From contig JAEZFD010000069.1 in NCBI GenBank assembly GCA_023417655.1, positions 30,694 to 94,693 on the forward strand: DNA of 64,000 nucleotides, written 5' to 3'. Source of the DNA: Planctomycetota bacterium. Lineage in GTDB: Bacteria > Planctomycetota > Planctomycetia > Planctomycetales > Planctomycetaceae. The translations under genes were made by a program, and so were the position numbers. Of the stretch, positions 7,243 to 15,223 are shown in pieces (position 1 is the first letter of the stretch; the number at the start of each line of letters is the position of its first letter). Under the pieces are notes generated by a model. It was not told the origin of the DNA, did no database searches, and was given only the letters and a program-made list of their open reading frames with translations.

Positions 7243-8655
7243 ATGACCCCCCGAGAAGTCTTGGCGCTGTGCCGCCAGAACGAAATCCAGGCCATCGACC
7301 TGCGTTTCATGGATTTTCCTGGCACGCAAAAACACTTCACGATTCCTGCCAATGCGCTGACTGAAGCCAGCTTCGAGGACGGGTTGACGTTCGATGGCTC
7401 CTCCATGCGGGGGTGGCAGGCCATCAACGAGAGCGACATGCTCGTCGTGCCGCAGTCGGATACGGCCATCGTCGACCCGTTCATGGCGTCGACACTGGCA
7501 ATGACCTGCAATATTCAGGATCCGATCACGCGGAAGGACTACGCCCGCGATCCACGAAATGTGGCGCGCAAGGCTGAGGCCTATATGCGGTCGACGGGGA
7601 TTGCGGATCAGGCCTTCTTTGGTCTCGAACCTGAGTTCTTCGTCTTCGACGATATCCGCTTCGACCAGAACGAGCGTGAAGCTTACTTCCACATTGACAG
7701 CGTCGAGGGGGAATGGAACCGCGGTGCCAGTCGAGGCGAAGCCAACCGCGGTTATCGCATCCGTCGTCGCGAGGGGTACTTCCCGATGCCGCCGGGAGAC
7801 ACGCTTCACGATCTGCGAACGCGGGTCATGGTCATGTGTCAGGCCTGCGGAGTCGAAGTCGTTGGTCAACACCACGAAGTCGCCACTGCCGGACAGTGTG
7901 AGGTGGACCTGAAGTTCGGTCCTCTGCTTCAGTCCGCCGACAATCTGCTGCGATTCAAATATATCGTCAAGAATGTCGCTGCCCAGATGGGGAAGACGGC
8001 GACGTTCATGGCAAAACCGATCTGGAATGACAACGGATCGGGTCTGCACATGCACTTCTCGCTGTGGAAGAACGACCAGACCCTGTTTGCCGGATCCAAC
8101 TACGGTGGTCTGAGCGAATTGGCGACCTACGCCATGGGCGGCATCCTGAAGCATACTGCGGCGCTGTTCGCATTCTGCTGTCCGACCACGAACAGTTATA
8201 AGCGAATCATCCCCGGCTTTGATGCCCCGGTGAACCAGTCTTACAGCTTCCGGAACCGATCTTCGGCCATCCGCATTCCAGTGCACACTTCCTCACTTGG
8301 TTCAAAGCGGTTCGAGTATCGTTGCCCTGATCCAACGTGCAATCCATATCTTGCCATGTCAGCGGTCCTGATGGCTGCTCTGGACGGGATTCAGAATCGA
8401 ATTGATCCGGGTCCACCGCTGGACAAAGACATTTACGATCTCTCTCCGGAAGAACTGGCCGAATACGCCAAGGTTCCATCGTCACTCGAAGAGGCTCTTG
8501 CTGGCCTGCGTGAAGACGACGGCTTCCTGCTGAAGGGCGACGTCTTCACCGAGGACGTGATCGATACATGGATCTGGTACAAGGAAACCCATGAGGTCAA
8601 CGCTCTCCGTGAGCGGCCGCATCCATGGGAATTCGCAATGTACTACGACATGTAG
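7243..8655 (+). CDS. glnA: Glutamine synthetase type I
   Basis: A 470-residue GSI enzyme making glutamine from glutamate, ammonia and ATP. Signatures include the beta-grasp FDGSSMRGW near residues 50-58, the glutamate-binding NGSGLHMHFS segment, and the ATP-binding KRIIPGFDAPV. The peptide DKDIYDLSPEE carries Tyr398, which aligns with the adenylylated tyrosine of GSI-beta enzymes, so regulation by GlnE-type adenylylation is likely. The length and the C-terminus ending EFAMYYDM match the beta subclass. AGGACC precedes the ATG at 7243. The gene follows recA closely; this linkage is not functional in any known pathway. Confidence 0.97.
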   Translation: MTPREVLALCRQNEIQAIDLRFMDFPGTQKHFTIPANALTEASFEDGLTFDGSSMRGWQAINESDMLVVPQSDTAIVDPFMASTLAMTCNIQDPITRKDYARDPRNVARKAEAYMRSTGIADQAFFGLEPEFFVFDDIRFDQNEREAYFHIDSVEGEWNRGASRGEANRGYRIRRREGYFPMPPGDTLHDLRTRVMVMCQACGVEVVGQHHEVATAGQCEVDLKFGPLLQSADNLLRFKYIVKNVAAQMGKTATFMAKPIWNDNGSGLHMHFSLWKNDQTLFAGSNYGGLSELATYAMGGILKHTAALFAFCCPTTNSYKRIIPGFDAPVNQSYSFRNRSSAIRIPVHTSSLGSKRFEYRCPDPTCNPYLAMSAVLMAALDGIQNRIDPGPPLDKDIYDLSPEELAEYAKVPSSLEEALAGLREDDGFLLKGDVFTEDVIDTWIWYKETHEVNALRERPHPWEFAMYYDM

Positions 8656-8684
8656 AAAGAGCTTGGAGAGCGGAATAGGCGGAG

Positions 8685-8715
8685 GAGAATCAGCGGCAGA
8701 TCGCCACTGATTCTC
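8685..8715. terminator. Hairpin between convergent glnA and the secreted esterase gene
   Basis: GAGAATCAG (8685-8693) pairs with CTGATTCTC (8707-8715), with a GGC/GCC inner stem. There is no clear T run on either strand, so it is a weak or Rho-assisted terminator for the two converging genes. Confidence 0.45.
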
Positions 8716-8831
8716 TCACAGCTTCTTACATCACGCCTTACATCAACGATCGCGACGGGATGTGCATTCAGTGGAGGCGACGGAGCAAACCGAACGCTTC
8801 GACTGCGGGCTCGTTCCAAGAATCAGCAACC

Positions 8832-11210
8832 CTATTTCCCGGCTGCTACTTTCGGTTCAGGCTGGAATGAAACCGCTTCGAGATGGAATTCCAGTCGGTC
8901 GCCGTGGGATTCGATTTTCTGCAGTCGTACCTGAGCGGTTCCCAGTTGAACGACTTCTGTGGAGATGGACTGCGTCGCATGTTCTGCCGCCCAGCTGAGC
9001 CAAGCTTCCTGAAACAACGTTTCAAACGTCGCTGAGTTCACCTGCGGAGCCGGCATTCCTTCTGTCAGCGATTCGGCATGCAGGAACGTGACCCTGCAGT
9101 GGTCCTGCCAGCGAATTCCGAGTCGACTCTGACCATCCTGCCCGATCGACGGCTGGCTTAAAACCATGGGCTGTTCCATCTGGAAGATGAGCCGACCGAC
9201 AGGGATTAATTCGCCCTTGGAGTCAGGATCGAAGACTTCCAGGCAGACTCGATCTGCCGACAGGAGCAGGTCGATCTCCTGAGTATTTGACGCGTTCCCC
9301 GCCTTGAGTACCAGCGGACTCAACAGACGCAAAACAGTCCTCAGGTCTCTCGCTGGCGCGGCATTGAGGTCAGGAAAGACCTCGTGCATTCGCTCAGAAT
9401 TCGCGAGCACCGCGAATTGATCGTCCGAGATATCCAGCACATTCACCTTTGCCCGATCTTGCTCGACACTCACACGCGTCAGCTGTGTGATGGCATCCAG
9501 TGTTAGTTCCAGCCCTAACCCGGAATCGTTCTCGAGGTCGGCCAGTTCCACTTTCGGATGAACAGGCAGTGCGGGCCCGGGTGTGTAGGAGAGTGCCTGA
9601 ATATCACACAGCATCGAAATTCCGTCGGAATGTAATTCGACCTGTGAAGGACCGACCTCAATTTCCGGGATGAGGGCCGGGACCGGTGATAGCACTCGGG
9701 CAAGTGCCGGTGCCGCCCGAAATCCCAGTTGGGCTTCGATGTTCTTTAACAGATCCGGAACGACTCCGAGCACCTGCTTCACCATCTCGCCGCGGCTCTC
9801 ATACAGACTTCCAACGATTCCGGTCTTCATTTGGTCTGCTGTGTAGACGGGTGACCGGATCTGAATGTTTTCCGGTGGAGAGATGTACCAGTTCCCTTCA
9901 TCAAAATCAAAATTCTGACGCAGCGGAATCAATCGAAGTCGCCCCTCCTGAAAGACAGGTTGGACTTCGAGTTTCAGCGTCGCGGGTTCGTGGAGCCCGA
10001 GCTGAATTTGAATTTCTCCGGCTTCCGCGAAATGTCGCTGACTCGACAGCCGGGTCCGACCGATCGTCAGTTTCAGAGGATGCAGATCGATCTCCATTCC
10101 CAGCCTGCATCCTGAGATTGCCTGAATCTGAAATCGAGTGACATGGCATTGAAATTTGAGATCCGAGAGCTCGACGGTCCAGGGATCCTCTGGATTTCCG
10201 ACCGTCTGACGAACGTTCGCGAGAGTTCCTTGTAGTGATTCCTGAGGAATAGCCGCCGGCATCCCCGTCGCCAGTTCAGCGAGTGCCGCGTTCCCCATGC
10301 GGATGGACATCGCTGCCGGGATGAGTCGTTCATGCAGTTGGCATTCGCGCGCGTATCGCGTTCGAATCGGCAGCGGCTTTACACCCTGAAGCTGAATAGC
10401 TTTGGGGTTTGTCGACTGCGGTGCAGTCAGCCACTGAAAAACCTGAGGCGCCGCATAGACAGTCGGACAAATGTTGTGTCCGGCAGGTGAAAGAAGCGTG
10501 AACTCCCCATTCCCGCCGAGCTGATTGAGCTGATCAACTAACTGTTGAGATTGAGTGTAGGAAATGAGAGGATCCTGCTTCCCGCTGATTGCCCAGACCG
10601 GAGTGCGTGCGTCCGCGAGTTCCTTCAGGTTCAGTGAATTGGGGAGTGCCCCCCCTGCGAGAATCAGGACGGAAGACCAGTGCTTTGGATACGCGGCCGC
10701 GAATGACCAGGCTCCGTATCCGCCCATCGACCAGCCGGTGAGAATCCGTCGGCTGGCATCGACCGAAAAGTCCTTTTCAACCTGATCCAGAATGCTCATC
10801 GCCCGACGACCGTCGGGAGAATCGGCCATCCACCCTGTCAACGAACGACCGGTTACATCTTCGCACTGGGGAAAAACAACGACGAACGGCAAGTCAGGCG
10901 AATGTTCCAGCGCGACAGCCAGACCCGTCGAAATCGGCAGCTGTCCGTCTGTCCCTTTCTCTCCTGCTCCATGCAGCGAAAGAATCACGGGCCATTTCTG
11001 GTCAGGGGAATACTGTTTGGGGAGGAACAAACCATACTGGTGCGTTCCACTTCCGTCCTGAAAAGATCGAATCTGAAAGCCGCCGGGAAGAGTATTGCAA
11101 TCGGCGAAACCGAGAACAGCAGTCCCGAGCAGGAGGCAGATCTGAAGAATCAGCTGCTTCAGGATTGTCGTTTTGGAAATTGTCGCTTTGGAATAGATCG
11201 ACGTCGTCAT
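8832..11210 (-). CDS. Secreted alpha/beta-hydrolase (PHB-depolymerase/esterase-like) with long unknown C-terminal region
   Basis: A 792-residue protein in two parts. Residues 1-36 carry a hydrophobic export signal. Residues about 45-260 form an alpha/beta-hydrolase: SLHGAGEKGTDG oxyanion segment (79-90), nucleophile elbow GWSMGGYG with Ser161, a likely acid in ISGKQDPLIS and a His in SPAGHNICP. This order fits the secreted esterase/PHB depolymerase group. Residues about 270-792 are not recognised; they contain alternating beta-strand-like segments and many references to charged and hydrophobic repeats, but no catalytic motif I can name. The ATG at 11210 is preferred over an upstream TTG. The substrate is unknown; ester side chains of polysaccharides are a guess from the planctomycete context. 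Confidence 0.75.
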   Translation of the reverse strand: MTTSIYSKATISKTTILKQLILQICLLLGTAVLGFADCNTLPGGFQIRSFQDGSGTHQYGLFLPKQYSPDQKWPVILSLHGAGEKGTDGQLPISTGLAVALEHSPDLPFVVVFPQCEDVTGRSLTGWMADSPDGRRAMSILDQVEKDFSVDASRRILTGWSMGGYGAWSFAAAYPKHWSSVLILAGGALPNSLNLKELADARTPVWAISGKQDPLISYTQSQQLVDQLNQLGGNGEFTLLSPAGHNICPTVYAAPQVFQWLTAPQSTNPKAIQLQGVKPLPIRTRYARECQLHERLIPAAMSIRMGNAALAELATGMPAAIPQESLQGTLANVRQTVGNPEDPWTVELSDLKFQCHVTRFQIQAISGCRLGMEIDLHPLKLTIGRTRLSSQRHFAEAGEIQIQLGLHEPATLKLEVQPVFQEGRLRLIPLRQNFDFDEGNWYISPPENIQIRSPVYTADQMKTGIVGSLYESRGEMVKQVLGVVPDLLKNIEAQLGFRAAPALARVLSPVPALIPEIEVGPSQVELHSDGISMLCDIQALSYTPGPALPVHPKVELADLENDSGLGLELTLDAITQLTRVSVEQDRAKVNVLDISDDQFAVLANSERMHEVFPDLNAAPARDLRTVLRLLSPLVLKAGNASNTQEIDLLLSADRVCLEVFDPDSKGELIPVGRLIFQMEQPMVLSQPSIGQDGQSRLGIRWQDHCRVTFLHAESLTEGMPAPQVNSATFETLFQEAWLSWAAEHATQSISTEVVQLGTAQVRLQKIESHGDRLEFHLEAVSFQPEPKVAAGK

Positions 11211-11319
11211 CAAACTTGTCCGGTCAGGCTGCAAGCAGCAATTTCGAAAGTCAGTTAAGGATGCTGCAGCGGCTCACTCAAAATCATGCAGTCAATGAGA
11301 CGTTCACTCGACGACCAGG

Positions 11320-11580
11320 TCACTGATCCTTGCCGGCAAACCGCCCTGAGGGGATCAGTCGTTCGATATCTGCGTCGGTTACCGTGATTTCTCGGATGAA
11401 CCCAGTATGAGTTCGTTCATAGGACAACTGGGCCACTGCGGCGGGAGCCCCCTGGACCGCTTCCGACACCTTTTTTCGTTCCGCCTCAGTCAGTGATGCG
11501 CCGACTCCGGAGGGCCAAATCGTTCGAGTTTCAACGACCAGTGACTCCAGACGGGGATCGAACTTCTTGTAGCCAGCCAT
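11320..11580 (-). CDS. Small soluble protein of unknown function
   Basis: An 86-residue protein, not recognised. It is soluble, with no signal peptide or membrane span. The N-terminal half reads as MAGYKKFDPRLESLVVETRT, followed by an amphipathic helix rich in Glu and Lys (LTEAERKKVSEAVQ) and a C-terminal strand plus the helix TDADIERLIPSGRF. GAAGCGGA lies a suitable distance before the ATG at 11580; the frame is open for 17 more codons upstream but without a good ribosome binding site. It stands alone between two exported-protein genes on the same strand and is separated from the upstream one by a terminator. Confidence 0.6.
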   Translation of the reverse strand: MAGYKKFDPRLESLVVETRTIWPSGVGASLTEAERKKVSEAVQGAPAAVAQLSYERTHTGFIREITVTDADIERLIPSGRFAGKDQ

Positions 11581-11764
11581 ATTCCGCTTCGGAAAACACA
11601 GGTTCAATTTGCGATATGAACAGCGAGTCACACTCGCCCGTCAGTCGATTCTAGCGCATTTCCATCGTCCCGTCAGAGCCTGAGCAAGAAATTCCAGCTC
11701 CCTTTTCACAGCGCGAGGCGAAATATCGATCAGACGGCCTTGATCGGTCCTTGGAAGATCTCCC

Positions 11765-11808
11765 AAAACGCAAGCAGCCCGAGCTTCCAGAAGGAGGCAC
11801 GGGCTGCT
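11765..11808 (-). terminator. Intrinsic terminator of the proline-rich YHS-like gene
   Basis: AGCAGCCCG (11773-11781) pairs with CGGGCTGCT (11800-11808) around an inner GCTTCC/GGAGGC stem with an AGAA loop. On the minus strand TTGCGTTTTGGG follows. It lies 40 bases past the stop codon. Confidence 0.75.
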
Positions 11809-11846
11809 GAGATCGGCATGTCGGATGATCAGACTCTGCAGAAATA

Positions 11847-13592
11847 TCAGTCGTTCGAAGCGTGACTGCTTGGAGCAGCTACGAAGGTTTCCATCGTTTC
11901 GACACTGGAGAAGAGATACAGGCGGCCTTTGTACCAGACTGCGTGATCCAGAGATCCTTCGAGCTTTTCACCAGTCAATGCGAGGTGAATGACGTCTGAG
12001 CAACCGTTTGCCGGAGCGTACTTCAGCGGATCAGCGGCGAATTTCTCCATCGCTTCGGCTGATGAGAACTCAAACATCTTCCCATTGTACTGGTAACGGA
12101 ACTCACTCGATGAATTGACCAGATCGCGGCTGTCACGCAGGACGACTGGACAGAATCCTTTCAGTCCGGTCTGCCCCTGACGAGAGGCAATCAGCTGGAA
12201 CTTCGACTTTGAATCCTGGTCCTGCGTTGGTGCCGGACGAATCGTGATCTCAGGCTTCGGTTCAGCAGGGACCAACGGCGCTTCGCGAGTCGGCGTTGGA
12301 ACCAGAGCTGTTCGCGATGGCTCGGCCGTATACGGTGGCGGTACTGGAGGCAGTTGACCGGCCGGCTGCAACTTCACCTGCTCACTCGGAGTCAGCACCG
12401 GGGCCTCAAATGAGGCTGGAGGAGCGGACGGAAGTGCTGAAAGGGATGGAACTGTCGGGGCCGACGGGAGTCCCGGAGTTTCAGTGGCTTCAGGAGATGG
12501 AGGCAACAGATCCATCGACGGTCGGCCTGACGATGCCGCGAGTTCTGGCGCCGAATCAAGTGATTTCCCTGTATACGGACTGCCGGAATCAGCAGGAGGG
12601 GCCGGGGTCTGCGTAGAGGCCGACTTTGCATCGCCCGGGAAGAGGTCCGCAAATGGATCCTTCGGCTGGGCAGGTGCCGCCTGCGGTGCAGGAGTTACCG
12701 CAATTCCAGTGTCGGAAGGTTCTCCCGGTGCGATCATCTTCGCAGGGACCGGCTCCGGAATCGGAGCATTGAAGTCCAGACGTGGCAGATTTGAAGTCGG
12801 GGATGACGTCGGATTCTGCCCCTGCGAGGCATCCGCGACGCGGGTCTCGGGACTGAGATACGGTGCGAGTTCGCTCACGCGACGAACCTGAGGCGAAGGA
12901 GTTCCCCCATCTGGAGTCGGAGGGATCAACGGGCCTCCGTTCGAGGCGACTGGCGGCGGCGGATTAATCTGCGGGAGATTTCCTCCGCCAGGCAGCGACT
13001 GTTCGGCCATAGCACCGGCTGGTGATGGCGGAACAAGGTCATGAATCGGATTCGCCGCTGTCGGTGGCTGGAACAGACCCGGCTGTGAACTCTGGCGCAT
13101 CGGAGGAATCAAAGGAATCTCTTCGCTGACTCCGGGCACCATCGGTGCATTCGGAATCGCGGACATGTTCCCTTGCTGCCGGGCCTCTTTGGCCTTTGGA
13201 TAAGTCATGCCAGGATCAACAGGAGCAGGACCGCGTCCGCGGAAGACTCCTTTGAATCGATCGAGCAGACTCGGATCACTGGACTGATGTTGAATCTGTC
13301 GGACCTGTCCGTCGGCATGCCCGGCGCGATGCGTCGGCGGATGCAACAGCTCCACCTGAGGACTTGGAGCCAACGGATGCGGAACCGGTGTCAGCTGTGC
13401 CGCTGAGGCCGTGTTTGTAGGCGAAATCAGCACGGGAGCGGGTGTCACCTCCAGAGCGGGACCCGCAGAAGTGACTGGGCTCATGAGTTGCTGAGCGTGT
13501 GACGCGGAAGGGACCGTCCACATCGCCGACCCGGCAACAGAGGCCAGAATCAGCGGTTGTGTCGTCCTGAAGAGGCGGCGATAGAGCGTCAT
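11847..13592 (-). CDS. Secreted proline-rich protein with tandem C-terminal YHS-like domains
   Basis: A 581-residue exported protein. The signal peptide covers about residues 1-33, with an ASHA-QQ cleavage site. Residues 35-470 are low-complexity, rich in Pro, Ala, Ser and Thr, and probably disordered or cell-wall-spanning. The last ~100 residues contain two YHS-like units. The first (about 480-527) has FCPVVLRDSRDLV, then YQYNGKMFEFSSAEAMEKFAADP, the classic YHS pattern. The second (about 531-573) has DHAVWYKGRLYLFSS and METFVAAP. YHS domains often bind metals or accompany copper and haem enzymes, but here the usual Cys pairs are mostly absent: one Cys in the first unit and one in the linker. 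AGGAG precedes the ATG. Metal binding is therefore doubtful; a scaffold or peptide-binding role is possible. Confidence 0.75.
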   Translation of the reverse strand: MTLYRRLFRTTQPLILASVAGSAMWTVPSASHAQQLMSPVTSAGPALEVTPAPVLISPTNTASAAQLTPVPHPLAPSPQVELLHPPTHRAGHADGQVRQIQHQSSDPSLLDRFKGVFRGRGPAPVDPGMTYPKAKEARQQGNMSAIPNAPMVPGVSEEIPLIPPMRQSSQPGLFQPPTAANPIHDLVPPSPAGAMAEQSLPGGGNLPQINPPPPVASNGGPLIPPTPDGGTPSPQVRRVSELAPYLSPETRVADASQGQNPTSSPTSNLPRLDFNAPIPEPVPAKMIAPGEPSDTGIAVTPAPQAAPAQPKDPFADLFPGDAKSASTQTPAPPADSGSPYTGKSLDSAPELAASSGRPSMDLLPPSPEATETPGLPSAPTVPSLSALPSAPPASFEAPVLTPSEQVKLQPAGQLPPVPPPYTAEPSRTALVPTPTREAPLVPAEPKPEITIRPAPTQDQDSKSKFQLIASRQGQTGLKGFCPVVLRDSRDLVNSSSEFRYQYNGKMFEFSSAEAMEKFAADPLKYAPANGCSDVIHLALTGEKLEGSLDHAVWYKGRLYLFSSVETMETFVAAPSSHASND

Positions 13593-14006
13593 CGTTGATT
13601 TGCTCCTGAGGTTCAGTCACAGAAATTCGTTGGCGCGTACGGACAAGATGTCCGGCGTCAACACATGCAGCGTTTCGACTCGACTGCCTCTCACTCCACG
13701 AACCCATCGCGGGGCGGCTCACTTCAGCAGAGAAATCTGCCAGTTCGTCGCCCTCGTCAAAGTCAGCAGGGAAGTGGTTGCGTCGTCGGGATCAGACTTC
13801 AGATGACGGTATGCATCGCCTGAAAGATCAGGATCGTCGAAACAATTCCTACAGCCGCGCTCTTCCGCGGCTTTGGAAATATCGGCGGTGTGATAAGATG
13901 GGATTGACCGACTGATGACGGATCTCAATTGATTCAACCTGAAGATCGAGACCATGTCTTACAGCCGGAATCACCCAAAAAAACTTCGCAAGCTGCCTGA
14001 GTTACC
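13593..14006. other. Gene-free divergent promoter region
   Basis: This 414-base stretch lies between the divergent YHS-like gene and sppA. A 78-codon minus-strand frame (13719-13955) has no ribosome binding site and no protein-like composition. No promoter pair stands out, although the A-rich run CCCAAAAAAACTTCG lies 30-40 bases before sppA. Confidence 0.4.
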
Positions 14007-15032
14007 ATGATCCCAACCGATTCCTCTGTACCTCGGCAACCTTTGCCGGTGGTGTTGGTGCAGCCTCGACGTCGCTGGCTGGTTTTGTTCCTGTTGTTCC
14101 TGCTCGGGGGTTCGCTCTGCCTGAACCTGCTGCTGGCGTCGTTCTTTGCTGACTATGCAAAAGAGCTGAAGCCTCCACATGAGAAGTTCCATTCCGGAGA
14201 CGTTCTGTCGAAAGACAAAATCGCCCGAATCGTGACCGACTTCACCATCATGCCGCCTCACACAAAGCGCCTGATCGAAACGATTGAGCACATTGAGAAA
14301 CAGGATGACGTCAAAGGAGCGGTGCTCGTCATCGACAGCCCAGGCGGACTGGTCTCAGACAGCCATGAGATCTATCACCGGCTCATCAAGTTGAGCCAGA
14401 AGAAGCCTGTTTTCGTCTCGATGAAAGGGATCGCTGCTTCAGGCGGTTACTACATCGCGATGGGAGCCGGTAAGGGGGCTCCCATTTACGCCGAGCCAAC
14501 GACCTGGACAGGCTCTATCGGTGTAATCATGCCTCGCTATGATGCGACCAAGCTGGCAGATCAGATCGGCATCAAATCAGACTCACTGGCGACGGGACCA
14601 TTGAAGGAATCCCTGAATCCACTCAAAGAAATGACCGAAGAGGAGCGGAAGGTATGGATGACGATTCTCGATGAATCATTCCAGCGCTTCCTGAAGGTGA
14701 TCGATGACAGTCGCGAGAACCTGGACATGGAGCAGGTCCGTAAAACGGCCACCGGTCAGGTCTATACTGCAGATCAGGCTCTGGCGAACGGACTGATTGA
14801 CAAGATCGGTTATGAAGACGATGTCGTTGCGGCACTCAAGGAGAAGCTCGGTCTGAAGGAAGCCCGGATCGTGCAGTTCGAGCATCCGAAGTCATTCGCA
14901 GAGTCCTTGCTGGGAGCACAGGCTCAACGGCAGTCGTTTGATCCTGTCAGCGTCCTGATGGAGCTGAGCGTTCCCCGCGCGATGTACTTCTTTGGATGGC
15001 CTGCCACTGCGACACACGCTATCCCTCGATAA
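14007..15032 (+). CDS. sppA: Signal peptide peptidase SppA, short (single-domain) form
   Basis: A 341-residue membrane-anchored serine protease of family S49 that degrades cleaved signal peptides. One membrane span at about residues 23-48 follows an RRRW cluster, with the protease domain outside the membrane. The conserved DSPGG (110-114) precedes the nucleophile Ser145 in GIAASGGYYIAMGA, and the general-base Lys200 lies in TGPLKESLNP, giving the Ser-Lys dyad of SppA. TGSIGVI and ADQALANGLIDKIG complete the family pattern. The length matches the half-size enzyme of Bacillus-type SppA rather than the ~600-residue duplicated E. coli form. The gene starts just after a divergent region; a long perfect hairpin follows 130 bases after the stop. 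Confidence 0.93.
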   Translation: MIPTDSSVPRQPLPVVLVQPRRRWLVLFLLFLLGGSLCLNLLLASFFADYAKELKPPHEKFHSGDVLSKDKIARIVTDFTIMPPHTKRLIETIEHIEKQDDVKGAVLVIDSPGGLVSDSHEIYHRLIKLSQKKPVFVSMKGIAASGGYYIAMGAGKGAPIYAEPTTWTGSIGVIMPRYDATKLADQIGIKSDSLATGPLKESLNPLKEMTEEERKVWMTILDESFQRFLKVIDDSRENLDMEQVRKTATGQVYTADQALANGLIDKIGYEDDVVAALKEKLGLKEARIVQFEHPKSFAESLLGAQAQRQSFDPVSVLMELSVPRAMYFFGWPATATHAIPR

Positions 15033-15163
15033 CGAGCCGCATCGACTGATGAATGTGGAATAGAGACAGGGAAACTCGGCGGAAGACGAAGTCGAATTCC
15101 GCCGAGGACTCTCCCGACCTTCATCCCCACGACCTTGACGTTCGCAGATTGACCGGCCATCTT

Positions 15164-15197
15164 CACGAATGTCGCGATTCGCTTCGCGACATTCGTG
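15164..15197 (+). other. Perfect 14-bp hairpin before the second secreted hydrolase gene
   Basis: Bases 15164-15177 pair without mismatch with 15184-15197 around a six-base TTCGCT loop. The hairpin ends 26 bases before the chosen start codon at 15224. It has no T run, so it is not a standard intrinsic terminator. It could stop sppA transcripts by another route, protect a processed end, or control translation of the next gene. Confidence 0.6.
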
Positions 15198-15223
15198 CCC
15201 TGACTTCCGAGATGGACCCGTCG

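Noticed and set aside
7150..8286. 378-codon minus-strand open frame opposite glnA
   Set aside because: It lies wholly against glnA and the end of recA, has no family features and no ribosome binding site.
13719..13955. 78-codon minus-strand frame between the YHS-like gene and sppA
   Set aside because: No ribosome binding site, low-quality composition and no recognisable feature.
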